Assembly (NCBI RefSeq): GCF_036850765.1
Contig: NC_089494.1
Span: 1,550,001 to 1,614,000 of the forward strand
DNA: 64,000 nucleotides
Source of the DNA: Saccopteryx bilineata
Lineage: Eukaryota; Chordata; Mammalia; Chiroptera; Emballonuridae
Direction: 5' to 3'
Shown here one piece after another: positions 41,251 to 52,771 of this stretch. Numbering within the stretch: position 1 is the first letter of the stretch; every line of letters begins with the position of its first letter. The translations under genes and the position numbers were made by a program. The notes under the pieces were generated by a model that saw only the letters and a program-made list of their open reading frames with translations, ran no database searches and had not been told where the DNA came from.

Positions 41251-42178
41251 CTGGCCCACTGCTCAGGGGACACTGAGGAAGTCTGTGGCCTCAAGGACCT
41301 CCGAGGAAATGCATATTATTAGAGGGAAGTTCAGATGCATGTGGACCCTGTCGACCCTCAGAGCTGACCCCATGGAAGAGTCAAAGCCATCAGCATTATT
41401 GTTGGACGTCACTTGGCCATAGCGAAAGTCACAGTGCATCTGTCCCTCCATGTCAGAACCAGTCCCAGAGGCTTGCCGAGAAGGTGGCACGTCCCAGAGA
41501 CACCTGACGGGGAGTGGAGCCATGTCTCCCTGCTTTGTGCCTCCATCCTGGGTCGGCGATGGGCTGTTCCTTCCCGCTCCCGAGGGAGTGTAGTCCATTT
41601 CAGCGTTGCATTCTCCCCAAGACACGCTGAGACGAGCTTCCATGCTTATGAAACCATGAATTATTAAAAAGCACTCGGGAATTTTGTGTTCCATTTATAC
41701 GAATCAATGAGCACAGGGCTACGTTCAGCCTTTGCTTTGCGGCTTATGGTTTATGAAGACAGTGCAAACCAACAACATCAAATATACACAGACAGCAATA
41801 CTAATCAGGGTTGCAGTAAATTAAAAAATGGCCTTTATAAATCTACATGAAGCAAAGGTTTCCGTCAGGCGGTACACAGACAGAATTTGTTTTAATTTTC
41901 AAGGATACTTTCAAAGGCGCACAAGAGGGGGGAGATTGTACAAGGACGTACCGAGCCCACCCCCTGCCCCGCACCGATACGGACCTCCACGTGGCTTGTG
42001 CTCTTCCTGCGTGGACGGTTCTTGGAGCCTGAGGAGAGCTTGGTTGATTCAAGCATCGGTTCATGTATTCAGGTAAGAGAGCTGGAGACCTGAGTAAGTG
42101 CAAAGATGGTGCAGACGTATGTGTGTAGTAAATGTGAGTGTTACAAAACTTACAATTATTCTTCAATAAGATCTAAAT
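41251..42178. other. Unique sequence, part possibly conserved
   Basis: The AT-richer block at about 41640-41910 (ATGAATTATTAAAAAGC, AATACTAATCAGGG, CTTTATAAATCTACATG) is not a repeat I recognise and has the look of conserved non-coding DNA. No gene is recognised. Confidence 0.35.
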
Positions 42179-42658
42179 CAGTGGTTTTCAACCTTTTTAC
42201 ACTTGGGGACTGGTGACCTAGCCAACCAGAAACAGAACCGTGCAATGACTGGAGTTTTATCTTACCGTACATAAACAGGGAAACCGTACATAAACCGTAC
42301 AAACTGGTGCTTGAACTCCACATGTGCGATGCATTCATTGAATACTACGTAAGCTTGCCCAAATGCTCCTTGTCTATTGCACGTGATTTGTAAATGCCCT
42401 GAATGGCGCAAAATGGTGTTCGAATGAACCTACTATACAGTTCTAGAGATATATATCTGAGACAACCTCAATAGTTTTCATCGATGATACAGGCTGATAA
42501 GTGGCGGCCACCCTGAGCATAAGCGAATGCAACTAAGATCATTGGGTCTGTAATCTTTATACAGCGTCAGGGTGATTAACTCTTTCACGAACCAGCGCAT
42601 AATTTCTGAGGAACCCGCACCAGTCCATGGATGGGATATTGAAAACACCGATTTAAAT
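42171..42658 (+). mobile_element. Non-autonomous hAT element, 472 bp
   Basis: The element 42179-42650 starts CAGTGGTTTTCAACCTTTTT and ends TATTGAAAACACCG, diverged inverted termini. Flanking ATCTAAAT (42171-42178) and ATTTAAAT (42651-42658) match at 7 of 8. Sub-terminal CTTGGGGACTGGTG and GCACCAGTCCATGG extend the inverted structure. It has no coding capacity. Confidence 0.88.
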
Positions 42659-42661
42659 TAT

Positions 42662-43190
42662 CACAATGATTCTAGAATTTAAGCAGATAAGAAACAAAAC
42701 ACATTAAAACAGTCAAAAGGCATTTGAAAAACAGGGCAGGTCTGGTGTGTTCTATAAACCATAAAACCATAAATAACACCATTAGAAGAAGCAGACTTTT
42801 CTTATAATTCTGGGGCTGTTCAGCTTTGTGAGCTTAACATCAAAAAGAAAATTAAGACCATTAAGAAAAATATTAATCTGGTCTTATAAAAATTTTAAAA
42901 ATTCACATACTTATGAATCTAAAAGAATTTAAAGACAAACTATTATAATTAATACGTAACCTTGGTCAGCTTTGCCTGGTATGAAATCAGTGTGCAGAAA
43001 TCAACTGTATTTCCATGTGAGAAACACACAAATAGAAAATAAAATTTATAAAGGACAGCACTTATCTGGGAATAAATCCAACAAAAGATGCACAGAAATC
43101 GGCAAAAGGCTAGTAAGAAAAATTTAAAGTTCCGAAGTGAAGACAGCTCTAACAAAGATGTACAGAAACTCTTCTGTAAAATGGGAATAA
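42662..43190 (+). mobile_element. L1 LINE ORF2 fragment
   Basis: AT-rich. AATCAACTGTATTTCCATGTG, then AAATAGAAAATAAAATTTAT and TCTGGGAATAAATCCAACAA, correspond to an ORF2 segment of L1 (consensus atcagttgtatttctataca ... aggaataaatttaacca). It is diverged and frame-broken. The left part is less certain. Confidence 0.6.
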
Positions 43191-43432
43191 GAGAATTTTT
43201 TCTAAGGGAGAGGAAGGGAAATGGAGAGATCTTCGCATGCGCCCCGACCAGGATCCACCTGGCCACCCCATCTGGGGCCGATGCTTGAAACAACCAAGCT
43301 ATGCTCAGTGCCCAGAGCCAACGCTGGAACCAATGGAGCCACTGGCTGCAAAGGAGGAAGAGAGAGAGAAGGGGGAGAGGGAGGGAAAGAGAAGCAGACG
43401 GTTGCTTCTCACCTGAGCCCTGACCAACGGCA
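43191..43432 (-). mobile_element. Bat SINE, antisense, partial
   Basis: GCATGCGCCCCGACCAGGATCC, then CACCTGGCCACCCCATCTGG and GAGCCACTGGCTGC with GGGGAGAGG, match the complement of the SINE tail domain and CT body. The head end is incomplete near 43430 (GAGCCCTGACCAACGG). Confidence 0.75.
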
Positions 43433-43746
43433 AGCTCTCCTCAAATTAATCTGTAAACTCCACAGAGCCCCGGGTAACATCCCTGCAGATAAGGCCTGTG
43501 GAAATTCACCTGCTGACTCAAAACTCACTCGGGGGCATCTCAGGGGGTCTTGGAGAAGAAAAAAGAGAGAGGCTTTTTATAAAACAAGAGTTATTAGGAA
43601 GCTGTGCCGACTTAGCAAGTGTGATTTGCACAAAAACAAACAAACTGACCTGTGGTGACGCGAACGGTCCAGGAACAGACACACAAGTGACACAGTGGGG
43701 GAAGGGCTTCCTCTCTCCCTATAGCGATACGTAAAGGTATTCTGTG
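43433..43746. other. Unique sequence, no gene seen
   Basis: This is mixed unique DNA between two SINEs with no gene. Confidence 0.4.
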
Positions 43747-43963
43747 GTCCTGGCTGGGTGGTTCAGAGGGAAGAGCATCCTCTCGGCCAGCAGAGGTCGT
43801 GGGTTCAGTCCCTGGTCAGAGCACCTACGAGAAGCAACCAGTGAATGCACAGCTGAGTGGAACAAGGAGCTGACGCTTCTCTCTCTCTCTCTTTCTCTCT
43901 CCCTTCCTCCCATCTCTCTCTCTCTTAAATCAATGGGGAAAAAATTTTTTTAATAAAGTAATT
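43747..43963 (+). mobile_element. SINE, short subfamily
   Basis: It starts CCTGGCTGGGTGGTTCAGAG and has a B box GGTTCAGTCCC near 43802. A GAAGCAACCAGTGAATGCAC body and (CTCT)n follow, and an AAATCAATGGGGAAAAAA tail. It matches the short copy at 24656 block by block. Confidence 0.88.
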
Positions 43964-44217
43964 CTGTGCATTTGAGAAAATCTGTCTTCTAGAAAAGCTG
44001 TGCACGCCTACAACCTATCAAATCCTGAGCCATCTCCATGTGGGGCCAGTTTGTAAAATCTTTCCTAACTTGACGAATGGCGCTGTTGTTCCTGGTTTGT
44101 GGGGAGGAGTCCACGTGTCCCTCGCACACTGGGGTTTCTTCTTGACCGATCGCCTGTCCGTGCCTGTGGCCCGTCTTTCTGTCGGACGGTCGGTTTCTCT
44201 CAGCGATGAAAGAAACT

Positions 44218-44324
44218 GGCAGGAGGAGAAATTGTGGAGAGGGTGGGCCCCGGGGCACAGCCTGACTCCCAGCTGGTCTGGACATTGGGGACCAGGTGTG
44301 AGGCCGGAGATGTCCTCTCCTCCT
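44218..44324 (+). repeat. 107-bp exact duplicate, copy 1
   Basis: From GGCAGGAGGAGAAATTG to GATGTCCTCTCCTCCT the segment is identical to 45887-45993 at every base I compared. Flanks on both sides differ completely from the first base outside. It has no poly(A), inverted ends or target duplication, and is not a repeat family I know. Confidence 0.95.
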
Positions 44325-45886
44325 TGTTGTGTATCTTGTCATCTCTCTACATACCAAAGATGTATTTCTCTATCTGGTGCGTTTTGAACGTGTTGGATAC
44401 TGACCATGGTCAGCGGAGGTGATAGCACTTTGACGAGGCCTCAGCGGGCTTGAAGGGTGGCTTCGACTGGCCCCGTCCCCCAGTGAGCGGTGGGGGTACA
44501 GCCTCGCAACCCAGCCTCTGGCTCCAATTCAGGTGCGCTCCAAAGGGCCACCTGCCTCAGGCTCTCTGTGGGCCCCACTGGGGTTGTTGCAAAGACTGCC
44601 TCTTCCGTGCCTAGTCCCACCTCTCTCCTGATCTGCCTCCCCGCGTGTGGGTCCCCAGACACCCCCAAGTCAACCTGCTGCCTGTTCACCTGCCCCTCCC
44701 TCAGAGACTCGCCGAGAGACCCCCTCCCACAGCGCGTTGAGCGTAAAGAAGACCTTACGCTGTCCAACCTGTTCTCCTGTTTTACGGGTTTCGCACTGGT
44801 TAGATCCTTGGAAGGTTTTCCTGCACTCCCGCGATGATGTATTAAATGTTTACCCACGAAGCCTCATCACACCTGGCATGTACGTGGGGTAAAATGAAGA
44901 GAATCGAACTCCCTTCTGCTCCCAAAGGCTCAGGTCCAAGTCACGAGGCCGCTTACTGGATGGGCCCAGCACCACTAATTTGAAGTATCACCTTAATAAC
45001 ACAGTAAGTGGTTAAGGGGATTGGGTTTGTGTCTGGCTCCCTAATCTATTAGGCCGGTCCAGCCCTGGGCCCGCCCGCACTGCTGTGAGTGTGCCGCTGC
45101 TGTGTCAGCTCGGACAGGACACGACCCCACGACACCCCTGGGAAAACAGCAGGGTCCGTTCCGTTGTGGACAGCACACCGTGTTTTGTTTGTAATGTGGA
45201 CAGTCTCCCTGCCCGCACCCACGTGCCTTGGTCTCAGCCAGCCACGCTGCTCGAATACGTCCCTTGGTGTCTGTCTACTGACTGGTGACAACGAGGTGCC
45301 CAGGACCCCAGCAGAGCGCCATCGGCACAGACGAATGCCCAGTATCTGCCCCTTAACTGGGTGGGAAAATGTGTCCCTCCTGAGCAGTCCCATGAGCCCA
45401 CCCTGTCTCCAGGCAGATACCTGTGTCAGGACAGACTGTGGACAAATGTCCCTCTCTCTCCCCGCGGCCGCTCAGTGTCAATCCAACACCCGTTCCGCTT
45501 TTAGGCTGAGCTACTGCTGCTCAGACTCCCCAGCCCCATGACCTTAGGCGGGCCCCACGGTGCCCCCGCCCCGTGAGGAGCACCTGTACCTGCTGGGTCC
45601 TGTCTTCCTCCTGACGCAGGACAGGCCAGCAGACGGGGAGGGGCCTCGCTTGCCCAGCATGTCCCCCATCGGGCAGACTCCTGTCCGCTCAGCACCGGCT
45701 CACCCGCAGGACCTAGAACTTCTTTATTCCAGGTGTGCTGAGGCTGCTGCTGCTCTGGCGGTCACTGCTGTCTCTGCGGGGTGGCTCGCCCTCGGACTGT
45801 CCTCCAGGGCGGCTGCTGGAGCGTGAGAAGGGGGAGCCAGGCACTGGCGATGCGCTGGTGGTGCGAGGGGCCTGGGCTCGGCCTCC

Positions 45887-45993
45887 GGCAGGAGGAGAAA
45901 TTGTGGAGAGGGTGGGCCCCGGGGCACAGCCTGACTCCCAGCTGGTCTGGACATTGGGGACCAGGTGTGAGGCCGGAGATGTCCTCTCCTCCT
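45887..45993 (+). repeat. 107-bp exact duplicate, copy 2
   Basis: Identical to 44218-44324, offset 1,669 bp, same orientation. This copy merges smoothly in composition with GC-rich flanks, whereas copy 1 sits between more AT-rich flanks, so this may be the donor. That direction is only inference. Confidence 0.95.
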
Positions 45994-46513
45994 GCCTCTC
46001 AGCCCCAGCCTCCCTCCTGCACACCCACTGGGGTCAGAGCAATGAATGGTCCTTCCTCTGTCAGAGCAGCAAACAAGGGGGTTACACGGAGTCTGGAGGA
46101 GCCACTGCCCTCCCTGGAGCTGCATGAGTTGTGAGGGTCCCCCCCCCCAGCCAATGACATGAGGACACCCCCAGGCAATATTCCCCTTTATCTGTGACCA
46201 CAGCCCTCCTCACCTCCGAGGCAGCGACCCAAACCGCTGCAGGTGAGGATGAAATCTATGGGAGGTGTCATTTCCCCCGGAGCTGCCGCTGCCTCCGGAC
46301 CTCCAGAGACCCTGCCGGCCTGCCTGCGGGACGGGGGGGGGGGGGGGCTGGGAACAGGACCTGTCTGGGGGCCCCGAGACTGCTCTCCAGGTGAGCTCTG
46401 CTTGCCCTTGGCAGAAGCGTTTAAGTCCTGTGTTGTGAGACGAGGACCAGGCAGAGATTAAAAATAACAACTCCGCAGGGACAGGATGGGGGAGGTGGCT
46501 GACAAATTGTTTT

Positions 46514-47038
46514 CAGTGGTGGGGTTCAAATAACGTAACAAATAACGTGAGTTCTCCGCCCTCACGACTGTCTTCAGTATAATCAGATGGTCTACCACAA
46601 GGTAGTTTATTATTTCATGCGTTTAATACTTAAGTCGGAACAGTAAAAGAGGTACACAAAACTAGATTATGTCATAAAAAGGAGTTTTAAAATGTTAGTG
46701 AAAAACTATTAAACAAGACCTGACCCAAAAAACAATAAACTGCTATTGAAGGTGTTTCCATGTTGCTTCTTGACTGGTGTCCTCACCTGCAATGTTTTCA
46801 CCTGTGGACGGAACGAACGTGACTAGGGGCGCTGAGAACACGCCGTTGCATAGATGGACGTTAAACAAGAGTCAGGAATGTCAGTGTGTGATGTCCACGT
46901 GGGGCGGCTGCCCAGGCGCCCACCTCAGAGAGAACCCTGGTGACAAGCGCCATTGTAACCACCGGTTCACCAGACTCAACAAAGAATTAGATGTCGGTTC
47001 TGCCGCACCGGGTGAGAACCGGCTGAGTCCCACCTCTG
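46514..47038 (+). mobile_element. Non-autonomous hAT element (copy 2)
   Basis: It starts CAGTGGTGGGGTTCAAATAA and ends CGGCTGAGTCCCACCTCTG; termini are inverted (CAG.GGTGGG). It is a second member of the family at 21796-22548, sharing interior blocks in order and without the nested SINE. Flanking 8-mers (ATTGTTTT and ATACCTTT) agree at only 5 of 8, so the target duplication is eroded. Confidence 0.82.
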
Positions 47039-48212
47039 ATACCTTTACACCAGGTGAAGAGGGCTGGGGTGGGGTTATGACAGCAGCTGCAGCTGTGACC
47101 TGAATCCCCCCGGGTCAGAGGGAGGTGGCCGGTGGACACTCGGGCCCACCTCCTGTCACTGACCTGCTTGGTCACCAGGGGACTAAGCACGGGGTCCTCG
47201 CGTGCCCCCCCACCCCACCCCCTCTCACGTGGGCGGCTGGATCACCGTGGCGCAAGGACCCAGACCGAGAAGCCCGCTGAGCCCCACGGAATCACCTACA
47301 CGACGAACTTTATTTGGATTTCACGTGTTTTCCACAAATGTCTTGTTTTCATTTTTGCTTTTCCTGTTCTAGGATCTCATGTTGCATTCAGCTGTTAGGC
47401 ATGACTGCCTTTAGAAAGCCTCCAAGAACTTACTTGTTTTTTCAGGGTGTCTTTCGAAGGACCTCCCACCACCTCCATGAGAAAGAAGTGAGGGGTGTGG
47501 ACGTCTTTAAGGGACGGTCAGTTATACAATAGGGCAAAGTCCCTCGCTGGGCGTGTGCCACGGGGGTGTCAGATCCAGCATTGGTAACTAGCTAAGGGGA
47601 CATCTGGAGCCTGACCATCTCAAGGCAGTCTCAGGTCACTCCATCCATGGGGACGCAGGGATGTGTCCAGTTTTTCTCCTGGCTGGTAGAAACATCTGCC
47701 TGCCCAGCCACAGGTCACATAACACAGCTATTTGGAAAGGGTCCTAAACCTGCCCTAAGCTCAGGCAGGATGACGAACAAAATCTGGAGCCCATTAGGGT
47801 ACAAGGATGCATCGGAAGCCAAGTTAGACTGCCCAGTCCATCGCTGAAATGGTAGACCATCTGTGGGAAGGCTCAGAGCTCCCCGAGGTTGCCAAAGACA
47901 CCGGGCTGCATCCAAGCCATTCTGGGGCAGCGTGGAAAGCCTGACCCCATCAGCACTGCTGTGTGAAACTCCAAAGCAGAAGCTGCCCGGGATTCCCATG
48001 TCAGGGCGTCCAGTCAGGTGGACCAAGCCCTTGACCAGGTGCCTGATTGCAGGTTGAGGATTCAAAATCCCACAAGAGATAAAAACACAACCCTGGTCTC
48101 AGAGCTTTTGCCCTGATGGGACCATTGATTACATTTGACCTGGAAAAGCCTCGTGTACAAACCCCAAAGACTCAGCCAGTCCAAGCCTAGAAAAGTCAGG
48201 CAGGAAACACAA
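47039..48212. other. Unique sequence, no gene seen
   Basis: Unique DNA, AT-richer at 47300-47460. No gene or repeat family that I can support. Confidence 0.4.
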
Positions 48213-48584
48213 AAGAGATGCCCTAGCCGGTTGGCTCAGTGGTAGAGCATTGGCCCAGCATGTAGAGGTCTGGGGTTTGATTCCCAGTCAGGGCACACAG
48301 GAGAAATGACCATCTGCTTCTCCACTCCTCCCGCCCCCCTCTCTTCCCTTCCTGCAGCCATGGCTTGATTGGAGCAAGTTGGCCCTGGGCACTGAAGATG
48401 GCTTCATGGGCTAAAATAGCTCGGTTGCTGAGTAACAGAGCAACACCCAGATGGGCAGAGCATTGCCCCCTAGGGGGCTTGCCAGATGGATCCTGGTCAG
48501 GGTGCATGTGGGAGTCTGTCTCTGCCTTCCCTCTTCTTACTTAATAAAAACAAAAACAAAAACAAACAAACAAAACAAGAGATG
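48213..48584 (+). mobile_element. Bat SINE, full length, with short target-site duplication
   Basis: AAGAGATG at 48213-48220 and 48577-48584 flanks a SINE starting CCCTAGCCGGTTGGCTCAGT, with A box TGGCTCAGTGG, a degenerate B box GGTTTGATTCC, a CT body and an (AAAC)n tail. It contains GCCCCCTAGGGGGC at 48465-48478, a palindromic variant of the CTCF-like core. Confidence 0.93.
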
Positions 48585-48879
48585 ACAAAAATGAAGCTCG
48601 GTTCAGGTCCTGACCTCGCTAGGCTGTGGGTGGACACATCTGTCCCTCTCTGGGCCTCCATCACCCTCACCAGGAGTCCCGTCCCCTGGCACAAGGGGCT
48701 TCTCTCGGGCTGCACCCTATCGGCTGCCTGCCCCCTGTCCAGCAGGTACCCTGGCCTGGCTCTGCTCTCTGGAGACCTGCTGCCTGTCCTTCTGGGACCA
48801 GCAGCCTTGTCACCTCCCATCCATCAGCCCTGCACAGAAGCGGGTGCCCCCCAGCTTGCTGCCAGGACTCCCGAAAGTT
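48585..48879. other. Unique or old L2 sequence
   Basis: This GC-rich stretch may be a diverged upstream part of the L2 that follows. No gene is recognised. Confidence 0.3.
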
Positions 48880-49040
48880 TTTGTTACATTTCACTGAAAT
48901 TCTTTGTCTGTGTGGGGGTCTCCCTGTCCAGCTGGGACTCTAGCTGGGTTGGCGGGGTCCCTGTCCAGCTCAGGTGTGATGCTTGTGTCCCCAGCACTGA
49001 GCACGGGGCCTGGGACCAAATGGGTGTCCTTAGATGCTGA
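48880..49040 (+). repeat. L2 LINE 3' end
   Basis: CTTGTGTCCCCAGCACTGAG, then CACGGGGCCTGGGACCAAAT and GGGTGTCCTTAGATGCTGAC, parallels the L2 3' end (gtatccccagcgcctagcac agtgcctggcacata gtaggtgctcaataaat). It is diverged. Confidence 0.5.
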
Positions 49041-50081
49041 CTGGGTGACGGGGACGAGGGGGGGCAGAGGAAGCAGGCCAGTCCCCTGGGACGTAGGCTA
49101 GGGCACTAGTGGGTAGGGAGGCTCGTTGCAAAGTCTGAGAAGCTCAGAGCAAAACCCCAGTCGGCTTTGGAAGAAGGAAGACCCAGCCCTTGGCACGCGG
49201 AGCCCCTCACCCCTTTACTGACGGACCTCGGAAACATCCCGACCAGCTGCCCGGCGTCCGACGAGGAAAAGGAGCCCTGAAAAGGGGGAGAGACTGAAGG
49301 CCGCGTCTGCGAAGGCCTCTTCAATAATCAGGGACGAGCCCTGAAACACCAGAGGTGCCCCGAGTGCCCACTGGCCCGAGGCTGGATGCTCAGACTCAAA
49401 CCAACGCTGAGCGGAAGCCCCCCCAGCGACGGGGGACCGTCTCCGGAGTGACCCCGGGGGCGACAATCATCCGGGGGACTCGGTGTCGTCCAAGCCTGAC
49501 GCTGTGGTGCGGAAATTGTTCCCCGTGGGTCAGTGGCACCTGTAGGAAGCCCGTGACGTCCCCGGTGCTGTTTCCGGCACTCCGGACCCTGGTGAGCCAA
49601 ACAGGAACCAGGCGGTCTGGCCTCCAGAGCGAAGCTTTTGGGAGCGCCACCAGCAGGCCCGTGTGCCGCTGGGGAACAGAAAGGCCCGGGGGAGTGGGGG
49701 GGATGGCTTCCCTGTCGGGATCTTGACCAGAGTCAGTGAGCCCCTCGTGGGGACGAGTGGGGAGAGACCTGACAAGGAAAATTTGTCCTGAGACTCCCGG
49801 AACGGACACTTGGGTGGCCGTCGTGGGGGCTCACTCTTGCTGCTTTGTCGCATCCACCCCCGGGGGCAAGAGACACCATCTTCCTTAGGTGACAAGCAGA
49901 ATCCACGGGTCAAGCCTGACTGCCCTGGAGAGCCCGCAAGGCCACACCAGGCTGCAGCAGCAAGATGGATCTGCATCGCCCCGTAGGAGGGGCCGTGAGG
50001 GTCACGCCCAGGGTGACATGCCCCAAGACCCTCCACACTGGTCACGCCTGGCTTTCCCGAGGAGAGGTGACCCACGGGCCC
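49041..50081. other. Unique GC-rich sequence, no gene seen
   Basis: Overlapping open frames on both strands, up to 272 codons on the minus strand, have no recognisable domains and are Pro/Gly/Arg/Ser-rich. I regard them as chance. Confidence 0.45.
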
Positions 50082-50168
50082 GCTGCTGGGTCCTGCCCCC
50101 TGCTGGGTTCTGCCCGCTGCTGGGTCCTGCCCGCTGCTGGGTCCTGCCTGCTGCTGGGTCCTGCCCGC
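50082..50168. repeat. 17-bp minisatellite, five copies
   Basis: The unit is CTGCTGGGTCCTGCCCG, with small variants (CTGCCCC, TTCTGCCCG, CTGCCTG). Confidence 0.93.
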
Positions 50169-51767
50169 TGGGGCGCCGGAGCCCGGCCCAGGCTCCAGCC
50201 AGCTCCCCGCTCGGCTGCGGGAAGCCAACACCCCAGTTCTGTGCTGATTAGCAACAGTGTGTTTAATAGGAATTGCAAGGTTCATTACGGAATGCGGATT
50301 AATTAAATGGAAAGGGGGAGATAATGAAAATATCCCCACTGGACACATAAAAGAGCGGCCCTGCCGTGGAGGAAAGTGTGTGGACCTGCCGCTGGAGCAT
50401 GCAGAGGGCTCCCGCTGCGTCCTCCGGAGCAGAGATGGTGGCAGTGTCCCCTGGGCCCCAGGAAGCCAAGCAACAAGCGCAAACTCCCTCCAGTTTTTGT
50501 CTGGAATTCAGGCCAAAGCCTAGCCGCCCGTCCCCATGCTCAGCATCACACGAGAGGTCCCCGGCGAGTGGCCGCCCAGACCATGGAGCTGGCCGGGCTC
50601 GCCTGGTTCCCTGGCGCTTTCTCTACCACGAGTTCTGGGAGGGAGGGAAACGGGCAGAATTCTCTGTGCTGAGCTCACTCTGGGGGCGCAGCAGGGGCTG
50701 GGGCCCCCGAACATGCTGCTGCTCCAGGATCCTGGAAACGGCCCCAGAGTCCTCGGGGCAGGGGGGGTGGTTGGATGCCGGCAGAGTCGGCCCCGAACTT
50801 GCTGACGAACCAGGAGCTGATTGGAGTTTAAAAAAACCTCAATATTGAGACCTGAGGTTCTAGTCTCCTCGTGATCGGACGGAGCACTCCTGGCCCCGAG
50901 AAAAGGTGGGTCTCTGTGTCCCCCCGGGACCCAGCTCAAAGAGCCGCCATGCCCACCACGCGGGAAGCACGCTGCCCACGCAACCAGCACCACTCCCAAA
51001 CAAACCTGAGTGAAAAGCACTGGAGTTCTGAGAATTCGTAGTGAATGACTCATTTCTACAAAGTTAGCCAAAGGGTTAAAAGGCAAGGTCCTTGAAGAGG
51101 AAGAAGGGAGAGGCAGGAACAGGCGGCCACGCGTGCGTCTGAACCCCAACATCCAAACGTTTTTCCATTGCGCCGTCGTTGGAAGCATTTAGTTTAAAAC
51201 CTCCCGAGTGCCCTGCCCATGAGGTTGTCCTGCGAATGGCCTATTCCTTTCACCCATCTCACTACTCAGCCTTTCCGGAGTACCATTGTCTTGGAAAACG
51301 GATTCGGGCCGAGTCGGTGGCTTCGCCACGGTCCTGGAGCTGGGCCAGCGTGGGTCTCGAGTCCGGGTCTCCCGTGGGAAGTTCGGGGTCAGCTGCTCTC
51401 CTGGGACGGCTCCGAGGGACGGGTGGGGATGACGGGGCTCCCCCCACGGCAGAGCCGTTCGGAGAGGCGATTCCTGTGGCTCCTGAGTGCTCAGACCAGC
51501 GACAGACATCACAGTCTCCTGACCCCGGCGAGTCAATGGCAAGGCCGGGAACACACCTCGGTTCTGGGTTCCAGCCCGTTGTGCTGACTTAGGAGGGCTT
51601 TCTGTGCACTCAATTATCTCTAAACTTTCCCTTTCCCTTGTAGCAGTTATTTGTAGCCATGCCTCAGTCATCAGAGACAAACTTCTTATCCAGTTTAGCT
51701 CCATATTAGCCTGCTCTAGTGAGAGAAAGTGGCAGTCAGCTTCCAGGCAAGACAGTTACTTTGTATA
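50169..51767. other. Unique sequence with a possible conserved island
   Basis: A compact AT-rich block at about 50235-50345 (GCTGATTAGCAAC, GGATTAATTAAATGG, GATAATGAAA) stands in GC-rich DNA and is not a repeat I know. It may be a conserved non-coding element. The remainder is GC-rich, without a recognisable gene. Confidence 0.35.
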
Positions 51768-51955
51768 TATATTTCTTTTTCTTTTCTTGTTTTTAAGTGA
51801 GAGGAGGAGTGATAGTAAGACAGACTTCCGCATGAGACCTGAACAGGATCCACCTGGCAACCCCCATCTGGGGTCGATGCTCTGCCCATCTGGGGCCATG
51901 CTCACAATGGAGCTATTTTTAGTGCCTGAGGTGGATGGCTCAGTGCCCAGGGGAG
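51768..51955 (-). mobile_element. Bat SINE, antisense, truncated
   Basis: T-rich tail complement at 51768-51795, then GAACAGGATCCACCTGGCAA, CCCCCATCTGGGGTCGATGC, TCTGCCCATCTGGGGCCATG. This is the tail domain of the long SINE. The CT body and tRNA head are missing. Confidence 0.8.
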
Positions 51956-52009
51956 GGAAAGTGGATTTTTTAACGTGTGATCAGTTCAAAAGAAGGCAGG
52001 AAAAGACAT
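51956..52009. other. Short spacer
   Basis: A short link between the SINE and the L1 with nothing recognised. Confidence 0.3.
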
Positions 52010-52600
52010 GAGACTTGCAGAATATGGAGAGATCACAAAATAAAGATGGTAAAATAAATTCAAAATGTATCCGCAGTCATAATAAAGATAAACGGACAAA
52101 ATTCAACAGTTAAAAATTGGCCAGATTAGTTTCTAAATTTTAATCCAGTTATATGCTGTCTAAAACTATTGAAAACTTAAGCAAATAAAAAGTTGTAAAA
52201 GAGGTATATCAGACAAATATCAGTCCCAGATATAGAAAAATATAGATTTGAAGGCTAAAAGATAAGAATAGAGAGAGAGTCACTGGAGAGAATTATGGTC
52301 ACAGTTCAGTTCACCAGGAAGACAAAAATTCTACACAAAATGGACCTCATATGACCTTAAAATATGTAAAGCTGGGACAAATAGAGCGCCAACAAAAAGT
52401 GATCAATCGACCATCCCAGTAAGACCTTTTCACACACCTCCCTCATTAATCAAAAAGTCAAACACATTATAAATTTTTTTAAAAAGTGTAGAAATCTTGA
52501 ATAATACAGTAAGCTGCATCTGATGTAAATATATAGAATCCAATACCCAACAATGAGAAAATATTGATTATTTTCAAGTATCTAGGCAACATCTATGAGC
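52010..52600 (+). mobile_element. Old L1 LINE, start of ORF2 (endonuclease region) relic
   Basis: Blocks CAAAATAAAGATGGTAAAAT, CCGCAGTCATAATAAAGATAA, TCCAGTTATATGCTGTC, TTTGAAGGCTAAAAGATAAG, CAGTTCACCAGGAAGAC and TTTTCACACACCTCCCTCAT follow the L1 ORF2 N-terminal coding order (old L1 consensus ... ccaactatatgctgtt ... tttaacacacctctctcaa). No intact frame remains. Confidence 0.75.
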
Positions 52601-52771
52601 ATTAACTGTGCACGAGGCCAGGGTGAACCCAGGGTGGAGGGTATCATTTCTTATGACTGCCTGTGAATCTATGATCATCTCGAAATAGAATAATTTTCCA
52701 GAGGAACTGTGCAGAGCATCCATTCAGCGACAGGGTGTGGTGCCTGAAGCAATGTTTGCCACAGATCCCGC
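52601..52771. other. Unique spacer
   Basis: A short stretch with no gene, AT-rich at the left. Confidence 0.3.

Larger units (their letters stand above)
43964..46513. other. Unique sequence containing a 107-bp exact duplication
   Basis: Unique GC-rich DNA, no gene recognised. It holds two identical 107-bp segments (44218-44324 and 45887-45993) and a run of 15 G at 46333-46347. Confidence 0.45.
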
